From positions 1,101,793 through 1,165,792 of the forward strand of contig MU004194.1 in assembly GCA_010093605.1 (NCBI GenBank): a DNA stretch of 64,000 nt. Reading direction: 5' to 3'. Each line of letters starts with the position of its first letter. Positions within the stretch are counted from its first letter, which is position 1. Of the stretch, positions 43,414 through 56,597 are shown in pieces. The notes below the pieces were generated by a model that was not told the DNA's origin, made no database searches, and was given only the letters and a program-made list of their open reading frames with translations. The translations under genes were made by a program, and so were the position numbers. Origin of the DNA: Lophium mytilinum. Lineage: Eukaryota; Ascomycota; Dothideomycetes; Mytilinidiales; Mytilinidiaceae.

Positions 43414-45148
43414 GCGGGGAGTGTGTACGAGGAAAAGTTTTGCGCGGAGCGCTGCATAGCATGGGCATTGGATGAGCGGTGTTTGGTTTGGCTGGCTTTG
43501 GAAAGGGGCATTTAAGGCTGGCTGGATAGGTGGGAACGGGGGTTGGGCTGCATAGCATACTTGCAGGAGCGTTGTAGTAATTGGCGCAGCTTGTCGTTAA
43601 GGGGTAGCATGGCTGAGTCTGTGTCTGGCGTTGGGGGTTCGAGTGTGCGACTGTATGACGGATTCATGGCTTTACTTACGGTACCCTACCTACTTCTTCT
43701 AACTATACATTTTTTTGAATGAGAGATGGTTTATGATGATAATGGAAGGGTTCCTGAAGTGGAGTTAAATGTGTCGAAATATCTTGGAAATGTGACTTCG
43801 GATTCATGAACCTGCGATAAATTGCATCGTCTTCATACTGTAATGTGGTAAAAGATGCAGTAGAGGACTTGGTGCGGGGCAATTGGCTATTAATATAGGT
43901 AGGAAAACGGCTGTCATGATTCAGAGACTCGGAATTTGGTTATCGCTCTTGAATCTCGAAAGTATGTTGAAGGCCTTCAAGCGTGCAAGCGCGTGGAAGG
44001 ACAGCTATGAACTCATCACGTTCATTTCACACGTTCCGACATTTTATAGTGGATGCGTGCGAGTTAGGTATATAGGATTCAACTTTTGTCGACCTTGAAA
44101 ATGCTTTAAGGGGCCCCTGGATGGAAGTGGAGAAGTTGCACTTAATGTATAGTTTCGACGCGCAAATTTTACTTGTCGGAAAGTCCAGACTGCGGTAGGC
44201 CGGACGTACAGATGGACGACTGAGGTTGAGATTTGGGTAATGCAGGCTGCAGTTTCTTATTCAACGGATAGCGTAGCAAATGCCTGTGTGTTACAAGGAA
44301 TATCTCGTTCGTTGGAATTCAGATAGGAGCACATTGCCACACATTTCTTTCTGGCTCTATAATTTTAGAAAAAGGATGATGATAGAACCCCCCTGCGTGA
44401 TTGGTTTACAGCCAATGCCTGATAGAGCAACATAGCCGGGTGACTGCTTTTCGCTCCTGCGACATGATCCTCTTTGGATTACAACAACTGGCTAGGCTTA
44501 GGCATATCGACTCTCTTGGGCTCGACAAGAGTGGGGGAGGGAGCATACCTACCGTGCCCATTGGCCTCTACAAACTAGCATGAAGCGTCAATATGGCATA
44601 TGTACGTAGTTTTATGCATTGATCGTTTATGATATTGGAGAGGATGCATGAACACAGAGAGGGGGATGTCGATTTGGCATAGGTGGGGTAGCTATTGAGA
44701 GGGAGACTTTGGTTGACGGGGCGAAATTCTTTGTGGGAACGACGAAAGCTATTTCGATAGGAAGAGATTGGAGAAGCCTCATCGTGAGGCTGGGAATATG
44801 CTTCACAGCGAGCTTCTTACACCGCTGCTTGAGTAGAAGTGGGCAGGTGACTCATGGGATGAAGCTTCGTTGATGTACATACAAATTGGCATCGCTATCT
44901 ATGCATCTCTTCGCACGGCCTGGACAATTTTTATCAGCACCGGACTCAGCGTGCGCGGCAGTTCGTTGAAGGCAGCACACCAGCCACAGACATTGCGGCC
45001 CCCTTATATACCATCATTGCGAGCCGGAGGCATCACATGAGGGCTTCGGACGAGAGTGCGGGTCGAGGTTTGCCGCCGCGCTTTTGAAACTCACTCTCCA
45101 GACCCCACCTCATAGCTGTAGCGATATCGGTGCTCAACGACGGTCCAG
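43414..45148. other. Intergenic, no gene recognised
   Basis: This 1.7-kb stretch is between IQGAP and the Zn2Cys6 gene. Short open frames (up to 71 codons) have no protein features. It probably holds the IQGAP terminator and a long promoter for the transcription factor. Confidence 0.5.
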
Positions 45149-47530
45149 ATGATTTCGGGCATGTCCATGTCTCCGACGACTCCAGGGAACGGAGCCCATC
45201 CTGTCCTTTCCTACGGCAACAGCCCATCGAGCGCCCGTTCGCACGGCTTCAAGCGCCCCAACGACAGCGACGATGAGCAGGACAATGGCCCGGAAGGGCG
45301 CATGGCGAAGGCAGCACGGCAAGCTGCCGTTAAGCGTGCGTGCAACGAGTGCCGGCAGCAGAAGGTATGTTACGGCCTTGCGCTCAATTGCAATGCGCTA
45401 GATATATGGGCGCAATCTTTTCAACACTTCACCACTGACGCGCTTCTTCTAGCTCCGCTGCAATGTCCAACAGGATCCTTTCCAAGAATGCTCGCGATGC
45501 TCCAAGCACAAACTTACCTGTGTAATCGAACCCAATTTCAAGCGCATTGGCAAGCGGAGTCGTAACGCCGAGATGGAGAAAGAGATGGCAGAGTTGAGGG
45601 CGAGGCTGGCACACTATGAGGGACAGGGCAGGCCGTCGCAACCCATAATCAATACTCCTGTCCAGAGCTCCGAGACGACCATGTACTCTGGCAACTACAA
45701 TGAGGAGGAGACGTACGCTGGGCCACACCACCAGGCAATTGCCTCCTTGCTCGACCTGCGTAGCGGCTCTCCGAATACCATGAAGTTTCAGGCTCTGGAG
45801 AAAGTGGTTCTTGCGCCCGACCGCATTGAAGAGCTATTCCACGAGTTCTTCACAAACTACCACCCAATACTGCCCTTTCTCGATCCTATCCAGTCGCCAG
45901 AGGAGTATTGTAACGATTCTCGGTTGCTGTTTTGGACCGTCATCAGCGTTGCTGCTCGACATTTCGCCCCAGACCCAACCTTGCTCGACACTCTCAAGGA
46001 ACCATTGATCAAATTGATATGGCAGACTGTTGCAAAAATCCCCCAGAACCATTTCATTGTTAAAGCTCTCTGTCTTCTCTGCACCTGGCCGCTCCCAACC
46101 AGCCGCACGTCTACAGATCCTACTTTCATGCTCTGCGGACTAATGATGCAGATTGCTACACAAATCGGCCTGCACCAGCCTACTCATCCTCAGGACTTCT
46201 CAAGGATGAAACTTCGTCTGAAGCGCGAAGACCTTGATGACAGGCTTAGGACATGGGCCGTTTGCAATATCGTTGCACAAACGTAGGTCGGACACTAACT
46301 CCTTACCACGCTTCCGCTAACTTCTGATGGTGTCTCTACTGGTTTTGGGCAGCCTTCTGTAACTCTCTACGACTCTACGCTTGACTTCAGCCCCGAAAAT
46401 GAGCAGCATATGCGGATTGTGCCGCCGGAATTATTCACTCGTCTACGGCAAGAAATGGCGGCCGATAGGATTACGAAACTGTTATATCTCTCCAGTGGCA
46501 GTAACCAGCCCGACAAAGCTCATGACAGCAATGGAAAGGCAGTATTTTACGCCAACCTAGAAGCAGACAGGCTCAATGAGGAGCAGAGCAGGTTTGAAGC
46601 AGCTGGCCTAGTCACAGGTAAGCTACCTCCAAGAAGAACGCATGGTTTGCCCTAATTCAGTATGTGATAGATATGGAAGCATTGAACTACCATGCTGTTC
46701 TTCTTCATCTTCGCTTGTACGCCTTTTTCGACACAATATCACCAACAGGTGGCCGAGATGATTTACTCGACTTGTACTTCGCCGCAACCAGCTTCCTCAA
46801 CCGTGCATTTCCCATGGTGGAGGCAGGCATCCTCAGATATGCCCCCAACTACATCATGCAGATGATCCTCGCCGCGGGTTTTGCGTTGCTCAAACTACTC
46901 AACTCAGATTTCGCGGCTAAGCTGCCTGCTGAGGATGGACGCCATTACCTCACGCGCACGATCACTTCAATCCGCGCAATAAGTGTCTCCAAAAATGACC
47001 TCCCTCTCCGCTTGGCCGAAGTCCTTGCTCAGCTATGGAAAGCAAGTGGTGGCGGGAGCCTCAAATTCTCGAGCACGTCACAGTCTCCAGGAATCGCCAA
47101 CGCTCCTCTTCCCAACATTTTCGCCCATCAACCTCCTCCTCGCCGTGGAAGTCCGGGCATGGACGACCCTCTCCGACTTCGAGTCCGTAGCCGCATGAGC
47201 ATGAGCGTTGTATTCGACTCAGTCTGGCGTTGGCGCGAGACACAAGTCAATGGCGCCGGGGAGAACCTCGACACGACCGTTGTCAACAACCCAACGAACC
47301 CTGACAGCTCGACCAACTCAACGCCTCCCGCAGGCATGCCAATGGAAGGTAATCTCATGACAACCCAGCTGAATCAGAATCTCTCGGCCTTGAGCATGCC
47401 TTTGCCCATGGCTAATGGCCTGGCTAGTGCGAACAGCTATGAGTTTTTCGATCCGGTTAGCTGGATGCTAGACGTGCAGCCTGACTGGAACGTCTATGGT
47501 GGAAGCTATGGAGCTGATTTTGGCGCTTGA
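45149..47530 (+). CDS. Zn2Cys6 fungal transcription factor
   Basis: This is a DNA-binding activator or repressor of the Gal4-type family with a fungal-specific middle domain. The exons are 45149-45364, 45453 to about 46282, about 46353-46617 and 46671-47530. The zinc cluster is made by the first splice and reads CNECRQQK then LRC, in a CX2CX6CX9CX2CX6C pattern. A basic linker (FKRIGKRSRNAEME) leads into a leucine-containing coiled region (LRARLAHYEG). The middle domain runs through FHEFFTNYHPILPFLDPIQS, ALCLLCTWPLP and QIATQIGLHQPTHPQDFS. The C-terminus has PVSWMLDVQPDWNVYGG. The architecture resembles the Leu3/War1 type of factor. The second intron has no AG acceptor where the conserved coding stretch requires one, so that junction is unresolved (see findings). 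Confidence 0.87.
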
Positions 47531-48346
47531 AAAGATGGATTGCGGGAGAACGAAAATGTGATGATTGTGCTAATTCAGTAAACCAGGGAACCAACGCTCC
47601 AGCAAGGATCACAATGCGAGTTCCACATTGAAACCGGATTGGAGCGTCGTTCTTGAAAACATATCAGCCTTCGCCGATGAACCTGATCTAGACTTCGGAA
47701 TCTTCCAGGGCACCACGATGTGTTTGCTGCGGATTCCCATCATGGATCTGACCTTATAAAGACTGGAGCATTCTGTTTCCTAAAGAGACAGGCGCTGTGA
47801 AAACACGAATTGATGGTTGCATTCATGGTTTTGGTACGGCTTAAAGGTGGGCAAGGGACTGGCATTCTGCATTATGGTGGCGTCGGAGTGGGCATACCCT
47901 TGATTTTATTTCTGTTCGGGTATCTGTTGCGTGGCGTCCGGATGCCTGGCATAAAACTCTCATGGCGTTATCAGTACGGGTTTGTAGATTGTGGATAATT
48001 CTTAGTGTTTCCATATGTCCATAATCTTGGTAGTAATCTGAACGAATCGATAGACAGAAACGGGCATAATTCTGAGTGAAAAGTCAATAGAAAATCCTCT
48101 TTGACGGAAAGTGACGATCACAACGCTCAAGTGGACAACATTGGAGATGAATTCTGATCGTGTGTTCATTGTCGAGCTGTATCAATCTGTCGTCCTCAGC
48201 CCAGGTCTCCCCCTACGGACAATGACCATGAGATCGAAATTGTGCCTGTGCCGGCCCAAAGAAGCATTGTGAGCCTCCAATGCAAGTGAACACCGATATC
48301 CCTTCGTTTTGGTCACAACCCGCTCCTACGCCCAAGCATTCATCGC
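47531..48346. other. Intergenic between convergent genes
   Basis: This contains the 3' regions of the transcription factor and eL34 genes. A 61-codon hydrophobic frame near 47.8-48.0 kb looks fortuitous. No other feature was seen. Confidence 0.5.
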
Positions 48347-49013
48347 TCAGCGCTTCTTCTGTTGCGACTCCTTGAGCACCTTCTTGACGATCTTCTGTTC
48401 TGTAGGGAAGTTAGAACTGCGGTAGAGCAGGCGAGTACGGTCCCACTCACCCTCGATCAAGAAAGCCCTGGTGATCCGGTCCTTGACGCAGTTGGCGCAG
48501 CGGCTGCCACCGTATGCCCTGTAACTTTTCAGCATTCCGTCGTCCCCACTTCACCTTATCCAGACTGACCTCGAGACGCTCTTCTTCGGTCGGCTAATGG
48601 TTGCGTATTCGCGGGGACGGAGGGCCTTGATGCCTGGGAGCTTGGTGCCGCAGTCTATCCTCTGTTATCAACTGCTCCTTTCAATATCGCTCGAGTCCGG
48701 GAGACGTACCACCGCACTTGGGCGACGAGCCGGCCTTCTTGATGTGCAGGTATCCTTTAGGTTTGATCAGTTGTGCGCTTGCTTCGTGGTATGGAGGAAT
48801 TCGTACGTAGCTTGCCACCAGGAGTCTATTTCGCATTAGAAAGATTGAACAAAAGCAGGACTAGCTCCAGATTGCAGATTCTCACCTTGATGATGCGGAC
48901 TTTGTTGCTCGCCGTGTTGTCTGTCGAAATTAGTTTCTGCGCTGTCGCAATGCGGGCCCGTCCGTGTGCTTACACGTCTTCCGGCGGCGGAAGGTCAATC
49001 GGGTGGAAGGCAT
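48347..49013 (-). CDS. RPL34: 60S ribosomal protein eL34, 114 residues, seven exons
   Basis: This is a large-subunit ribosomal protein. The exons are 49013-48974, 48920-48886, 48825-48807, 48754-48710, 48654-48570, 48518-48451 and 48399-48347. The phases chain exactly and give 345 nt. The product reads [20 protein letters not shown], then VRIIKTPGGKLRYLHIKK and [20 protein letters not shown]. It continues [20 protein letters not shown] and ends [20 protein letters not shown] with KKR. The zinc-binding pairs are CGDC and CANC. Exon 3 is a 19-nt microexon coding TPGGKL plus one base. Six introns in a 114-residue gene fits the known intron richness of fungal ribosomal protein genes. The gene is divergent from PRP8, with 445 bp between the ATGs. 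Confidence 0.95.
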
Positions 49014-49458
49014 TTTGACGATATTGCCTTGCAATCAGCACTTCGACAGCAGAAATCCTCGGGCGTGGTGGTGATGGGAGGGAGTTGTCGTTGGTCGTCG
49101 TCTCGCGTCAGATCGAGATTTCTGAATTTCGGGAAGTTGGTGGGTAAGCTAGGCCGAGTCGGGGCTAGCCGTCTTAGCGCTTTAATGCACGTCGCGAACG
49201 CAAAGATTCATTCCCCGTGCTCGCTGCCTTGCCACTGCACCTGCATCTCCCCCCAATCTTCCCCCATCACGAGGGTCGTGGAAAGTGATTTGCTTCTCTT
49301 TCTCGCAATCTCTACTGCGGTCTGAGAGTTGCCCTCTTTTGTAACGCGTGCTTTAAGCGCGCTCCTGAGCCGGAGAGCTTCCCTCGAGTTTGCGCCTTCG
49401 ACTCCACCTCGATCGTCGTCCTGCTTCGAGCGCGACGACCGTCATCTACCTCGACACC
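49014..49458. other. Intergenic, divergent promoter of eL34 and PRP8
   Basis: Only 445 bp separate the two ATGs, so a shared bidirectional promoter is likely. The part next to PRP8 is rich in C and T (TCGTCGTCCTGC). No other gene was seen. Confidence 0.65.
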
Positions 49459-52400
49459 ATGTCGTCTCTTCCTCCTGCGCCGCCAGGATGGGCGGCTCCT
49501 CCACCGCCTGGCGCACCTCCAGGAATGTCTCTCGCGCCTCCACCTCCTGGATACCGGCCTCCCGTCGACCCCCAAGTCGCCAAGTTTGCGCAGAAGAAGA
49601 AGGATTGGCTGCGCACGCAACGCCAGCGATATGGCGAGAAGCGCAAGGGCGGATTCATCGAAACACAGAAGGCGGATATGCCCCCGGAGCATCTCCGCAA
49701 GATCGTCAAGGATATCGGAGACGTGTCACAGAAGAAGTTCAGCAGTGACAAGCGCAGCTACCTAGGGGCTCTGAAGTTCATGCCCCATGCCGTTCTTAAG
49801 CTGCTGGAGAACATGCCAATGCCGTGGGAGAGTGCTAGGGACGTGAAAGTCTTGTATCATGTCAACGGCTGCTTGACACTGGTCAACGAGATTCCTAGGG
49901 TCATCGAGCCGGTATTCCATGCGCAGTGGGCGAGTATGTGGGTTGCCATGAGGCGGGAAAAGAGTGATAGGAGGCATTTCAAGCGGATGCGATTCCCGCC
50001 GTTCGACGATGAGGAGCCGCCTCTTTCCTGGTCGGAGAACATCGAAGACGTCGACCCGCTGGAGCCGATTCAGATGGAACTAGACGAGATTGAAGACGCG
50101 CCCGTGTTTGACTGGTTCTACGAGCATAAACCTCTCGGAGACTCCTCCCATGTCAACGGACCAAGCTACAAGGAATGGAATCTAACGCTTCCCCAGATGG
50201 CCACGTTGCATCGGCTCAGTAGTCAACTGCTGAGCGACATGGTCGACAAGAACTACTTCCACATGTTTGACCTGGAGAGTTTCTTCACGGCCAAGGCCTT
50301 GAATGTTCCCATTCCGGGCGGTCCACGATTCGAGCCGCTCTACAAGGACATCGACCCGAACGACGAAGATTTTGGAGAGTTCAACGCCATAGACCGTATC
50401 ATCTTCCGCTCGCCGATTCGCATTGAATACCGAGTCGCGTTCCCGTTCCTCTACAACTCACTCCCTCGGAGCGTGAAGCTATCATGGTATTCGCATCCAC
50501 AAACCGTTTACGTGAATACCAAGGATCCGAGTCTGGATGCATTCTACTTTGACCCCGTCATCAACCCAATCTCTTCGCGATCGGTTGCTCCAAAAAACCT
50601 CACGATCAGCCATGAGGACGATATCTTTGGCGCTGGTAACGATGAGGAAGATGAGGAGTCTATGTTTAAGCTTCCTAAGGGGTTCACCCCTTTCTTTGAC
50701 GAGGAGGATCTTTTCACGAGCGAAACAGCGTCTGCAATCGCGCTATGGTGGGCCCCGTTCCCATTCAACAAGCGATCTGGGAAGATGGTTAGAGCGCAAG
50801 ACGTACCATTGGTGAAACAGTGGTATCTCGAGCACGTTCCAAAAGATCAACCCGTCAAGGTGCGGGTGTCTTACCAGAAGCTGTTGAAGACATTTGTTCT
50901 CAATGAGCTTCACAAAAAACAACCCAAGGCTCAAAACAAGCAGAACCTAATGCGTTCGCTCAAGTCGACAAAGTTCTTCCAGCAGACCACTATTGATTGG
51001 GTCGAAGCAGGTCTTCAAGTCTGTAGGCAGGGCTTCAACATGCTCAACTTGTTGATCCATCGCAAGAATCTTACATACCTCCATCTCGACTACAACTTCA
51101 ACCTGAAGCCTATCAAAACACTTACGACAAAGGAGCGCAAGAAGTCTCGTTTTGGAAACGCGTTCCATCTAATGCGCGAAATTTTACGCCTGACAAAGCT
51201 TATCGTGGATGCGCAAGTCCAATATCGCCTTGGCAACATAGACGCTTTCCAGCTTGCGGACGGTATCCTCTACGCCTTCAACCATGTTGGGCAGCTGACT
51301 GGTATGTACCGTTACAAGTACAAGCTTATGCATCAGATTCGATCCTGTAAGGACTTGAAGCATCTGATCTACTACCGCTTCAACTCCGGTACCGTCGGAA
51401 AAGGACCGGGATGCGGTTTCTGGGCACCGGCTTGGCGAGTCTGGCTATTCTTCATGAGGGGAATCATTCCTCTACTCGAGCGCTGGCTTGGTAACCTCTT
51501 GTCGCGTCAATTCGAAGGACGGCACAGCAAGGGTGTGGCGAAAACCGTGACGAAGCAGCGTGTGGAGTCGCATTTCGACCTAGAGCTCCGGGCAGCCGTC
51601 ATGACTGATCTCATGGACATGATGCCTGAAGGCATCAAGCAGAACAAGGTCAATACGGTTCTTCAGCATTTGTCAGAAGCGTGGAGGTGTTGGAAGAGTA
51701 ACATTCCATGGAAGGTTCCTGGACTTCCTGCTCCGATTGAGAACATCATTCTGCGTTATGTCAAGAGCAAAGCAGATTGGTGGATATCTGTGGCGCACTA
51801 CAATCGCGAGAGAATTCGAAGAGGTGCCACTGTCGATAAGACTGTCGCCAAGAAGAACTTGGGGCGGTTGACTCGTTTGTGGTTGAAGGCCGAGCAAGAG
51901 AGACAGCACAACTACATGAAGGATGGTCCTTACGTATCCTCGGAGGAGGCCGTCGCGATCTACACAACTACCGTTCATTGGCTTGAGTCCAGGAAGTTCC
52001 AACCTATTCCTTTCCCCAGTGTTTCCTATAAACACGACACCAAAATCCTGATCTTGGCGTTGGAGCGTCTCCGCGAAGCATATTCCGTCAAAGGCCGTCT
52101 AAATCAGAGTCAGCGAGAAGAGTTGGCCCTAATCGAACAGGCATATGATTCTCCTGGAACTACCCTGGCTCGAATCAAGCGATTCTTACTTACTCAGCGT
52201 GCCTTCAAGGAGGTCGGCATCGATATGAACGATAACTACAGCACTATAAATCCTGTATATGACATCGAGCCGATCGAGAAGATTACCGATGCCTATCTCG
52301 ATCAGTATCTCTGGTATCAAGCTGATCAGCGACATCTTTTCCCTGCCTGGATCAAGCCTTCCGACTCGGAAGTACCACCTCTGCTGACCTACAAGTGGGC

Positions 52401-55400
52401 CCAAGGTATCAACAATCTCGACAAAGTCTGGGAGTACCAGGATGGCGAGTGCAACGTCATGATCGAGACGCAGCTTTCGAAAGTCTACGAGAAGATCGAT
52501 CTGACACTATTAAATCGACTTCTGCGATTGATCATGGACCACAATTTGGCTGATTACATCACCTCGAAGAACAACGTCCAGCTCAACTACAAGGACATGA
52601 ACCATACAAATAGCTATGGCATGATTCGAGGCTTGCAGTTCTCGGCCTTTGTATTCCAGTACTACGGCTTGGTCATCGATCTACTTCTGCTTGGTCTGCA
52701 GCGTGCAAGCGAGATTGCTGGTCCACCACAAAGCCCCAACGACTTCCTTCAGTTCCGTGATCGTCCGACTGAGACTAGGCACCCTATTCGACTCTATACT
52801 AGGTATATTGATCGCATCTGGGTCTTCTTCAGGTTCTCCGCAGATGAGTCTCGGGATCTCATCCAGCGATTCCTGACCGAGCAGCCCGATCCCAACTTTG
52901 AGAATGTCATCGGATATCGGAACAAGAAGTGCTGGCCCCGAGACTCAAGAATGCGTCTGATGCGTCACGACGTCAACCTCGGTCGTGCTGTTTTCTGGGA
53001 TATGAAGAATCGCCTCCCCCGGTCCGTCACCACAATTGATTGGGACGACACTTTTGCCAGTGTCTACAGCCGCGACAATCCAAATCTCTTATTCTCGATG
53101 TGTGGATTTGAGGTCCGAATTCTTCCTAAGATTCGCAATCTCACCGAGGAGTTCCCGGTCAAAGACAGCGTGTGGTCGCTTGTAGACAATACCTCCAAGG
53201 AACGAACCGCGCATGCCTTCTTGCAAGTCACTGAAGAAGACATTCAAAAGTTCAACAACCGCATTCGTCAAATCCTGATGTCCTCTGGCTCGACGACATT
53301 CACGAAGATAGCCAACAAGTGGAACACCAGCCTGATCGCGCTCTTTACCTATTATCGTGAAGCAGCTGTCTCAACGATCAATCTGCTTGATACTATTGTT
53401 AAGTGCGAAACCAAAATTCAGACTAGGGTGAAGATTGGGTTGAACTCTAAGATGCCTTCTCGTTTCCCTCCTGCTGTTTTCTACACGCCCAAGGAACTCG
53501 GTGGTCTCGGCATGATCTCTGGTTCACATATCCTCATTCCCACGAGCGACAAGCGTTGGTCCAAGCAAACCGACACTGGCGTCACGCATTACCGTGCTGG
53601 TATGAGCCATGACGAAGAGACCCTCATCCCCAACATCTTCCGATACATCATTCCCTGGGAGTCTGAGTTCATTGACTCACAGCGTGTCTGGATGGAGTAC
53701 TCACAGAAGCGTCAAGAAGCTAACCAACAGAACCGCCGATTGACATTGGAAGATCTTGAGGACAGCTGGGATCGAGGTCTTCCTCGTATCAACACTCTCT
53801 TCCAGAAGGATCGAAGCACGCTGAGCTTTGACAAGGGCTTCAGAGCTCGAACAGAGTTCAAGACGTATCAGCACATGAAGAGCAATCCCTTCTGGTGGAC
53901 GAGTCAGCGACATGACGGCAAATTGTGGAATTTGAATGCCTACCGAACCGATGTCATTCAAGCGCTTGGAGGTGTGGAGACGATTCTTGAGCATACCTTG
54001 TTCAAGGCTACCGCGTTCCCATCCTGGGAGGGTCTCTTCTGGGAGAAGGTGAGTTCCCTTTTCCTCTCTGTCTGATGTGGCAATGTACTAATTTTTCCCA
54101 GGCCTCCGGTTTCGAAGAATCGATGAAGTTCAAGAAACTCACCAACGCTCAGCGGTCTGGTCTTAACCAGATTCCCAATCGTCGCTTCACTCTTTGGTGG
54201 TCGCCTACGATCAATCGTGCTAACGTCTACGTTGGTTTCCAGGTGCAGCTTGATTTGACAGGCATCTTCCTTCACGGAAAGATTCCAACTCTCAAGATTT
54301 CCCTGATCCAGATTTTCCGCGCCCATTTATGGCAGAAGATCCACGAGTCTGTCGTTATGGACTTGTGTCAAGTCTTTGATCAAGAGTTGGATGCACTGGG
54401 CATCGAAACCGTCCAGAAGGAAACCATTCATCCGAGAAAGTCGTACAAGATGAACAGCTCTTGCGCCGATATCCTGCTCTTTGCTAGCCACAAATGGAGT
54501 GTCACCAACCCGTCGCTGCTATACGACACTAAAGATCAGATGAGCTCCACCACTACCAATAAGTTCTGGGTCGATATTCAGCTTCGATATGGTGACTACG
54601 ATTCTCACGACATCGAACGATATGTGCGTGCCAAGTACCTCGATTACACCACTGACAGCATGAGTATCTATCCTTCCGCAACAGGTCTGATGATTGGCAT
54701 CGATCTCGCCTACAACCTCTACTCTGCATATGGGCAGTACTTCCCCGGTCTCAAGCAGCTCGTTCAGCAGGCTATGGCCAAGATCATGAAGGCCAACCCG
54801 GCTCTTTATGTGCTGAGGGAACGTATCCGGAAGGGTCTTCAGCTGTATGCTTCCGAGAACAACCAGGAGTTCCTAAATTCGCAGAATTACTCTGAGCTCT
54901 TCAGCAACCAGGTGCAGCTCTTTATCGATGACACCAACGTCTATCGTGTTACTATCCATAAAACGTTCGAAGGCAACTTGACCACAAAGCCCATCAACGG
55001 TGCAATCTTCATCTTCAACCCCAGGACTGGACAGCTCTTCCTCAAGATTATTCACACAAGCGTTTGGGCTGGTCAAAAGCGTCTTGGACAATTGGCTAAA
55101 TGGAAGACTGCCGAAGAAGTAGCAGCTCTCATTCGATCCCTGCCTGTTGAAGAACAGCCCAAGCAGCTCATCGTTACGCGTAAGGGTTTGCTGGATCCTC
55201 TGGAAGTTCATTTGCTCGACTTCCCCAACATTTCCATTCGCGCCTCCGAATTGCAGCTTCCTTTCCAGGCCGCAATGAAGGTTGAAAAGTTGGGTGATAT
55301 GATCCTTCGAGCAACTGAGCCTCAGATGGTGCTTTTCAATCTGTACGACGAGTGGCTCAAAACGATCTCGTCTTACACCGCCTTCTCGCGTCTGATCCTG

Positions 55401-56597
55401 ATTCTGCGCGCCCTTCACGTTAACCAAGACAAAACGAAACTGCTGCTCCGTCCGGACAAGACTGTCATCACACAGGAGCATCACATTTGGCCCACACTGT
55501 CGGACGAGGACTGGATCAAGGTTGAAGTGCAGCTTCGCGATTTGATCTTGAACGATTATGGCAAAAAGAACAACGTCAATGTCTCGTCGCTCACGAGCAG
55601 CGAAGTCCGAGACATCATTCTCGGAATGGAAATTTCTGCTCCTTCCATGCAACGTCAACAAGCTGCGGAAATCGAAAAGCAGCAGGAAGAGCAAGCACAG
55701 CTCACAGCTGTGACCACCAAGACACAGAACGTGCTTGGCGAGGACATCATTGTCACAACAACTTCGGCGTACGAAACAGCCACCTTCGCCTCAAGGACAG
55801 AGTGGCGGACACGTGCAATTGCAACGTCCAATCTACGAACGCGCGCGAACAATATCTACATTAACTCAGAAGATGTAAAGGAAGAGAGCCACTTCACCTA
55901 TGTCATGCCGAAGAACATCCTCAAGCGGTTCATCACCATTTCAGATCTGCGCGTCCAAGTCGCAGGTTACTTGTATGGTTCCTCGCCACCCGACAACGAT
56001 CAGGTGAAGGAGATACGCACTATCGTCATGGTCCCCCAGAGCGGTAACACTCGCGACGTTGGGCTACCACGAGAACTACCCCGACACGAGTATCTTGACA
56101 AATTGGAACCGCTTGGTATCATCCATACGGTCAGCGGTAACGAGCCGCCGTACATGCAAGCCACCGATGTCACTCAGCACGCGAAGATGATGGCGGCGCA
56201 CCCATCCTGGGACAAGAAGACAGTGTCGATGACAGTTTCCTTCACGCCGGGCTCTGTGTCTCTTGCAGCATGGGCTTTGACGCCACAGGGCTACAAATGG
56301 GGAGCGGACAACAAGGACATAATGTCGGACAGCCCAGCCGGGTTCTCAACAGCCTTTGGCGACAAGTGCCAGCTCCTGTTGAGTGACAAGATCCGGGGTT
56401 ACTTCCTGGTGCCGGAGGCGAACATCTGGAACTACTCATTCATTGGTGCCAGCTTTGGCAACGTGGAGAAGAAGCCAGTTTGGGTGAAGTTGGATACGCC
56501 AGCGAGGTTCTATGACGCGATTCATCGGCCGCAGCATTTCCACAACTTCGCGGAGTTGGAGGATTTGTGGGTTGATAGGGAGAATCAGTTTGAGTGA
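49459..56597 (+). CDS. PRP8: Pre-mRNA-processing-splicing factor 8 (Prp8), 2361 residues
   Basis: Prp8 is the central scaffold of the U5 snRNP and of the spliceosome catalytic core. There are two exons, 49459-54048 and 54102-56597, joined in phase 0 by a 53-nt intron with a TACTAAT-type branch and CCCAG acceptor. The N-terminus is Pro/Gly-rich ([20 protein letters not shown]), then [20 protein letters not shown]. Core blocks include [45 protein letters not shown]-type [20 protein letters not shown], and [20 protein letters not shown]. The C-terminal Jab1/MPN-like domain begins near [20 protein letters not shown] and ends [10 protein letters not shown]. The length equals that of intein-free Prp8 proteins, so no Prp8 intein is present. 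The ATG at 49459 (CACCATGTC) is the first giving the conserved start. Confidence 0.98.

Noticed and set aside
47810-47998. Hydrophobic 62-codon frame after the Zn2Cys6 gene
   Set aside because: No start context, splice signals or conservation cue. It lies in the expected 3' region of a gene.
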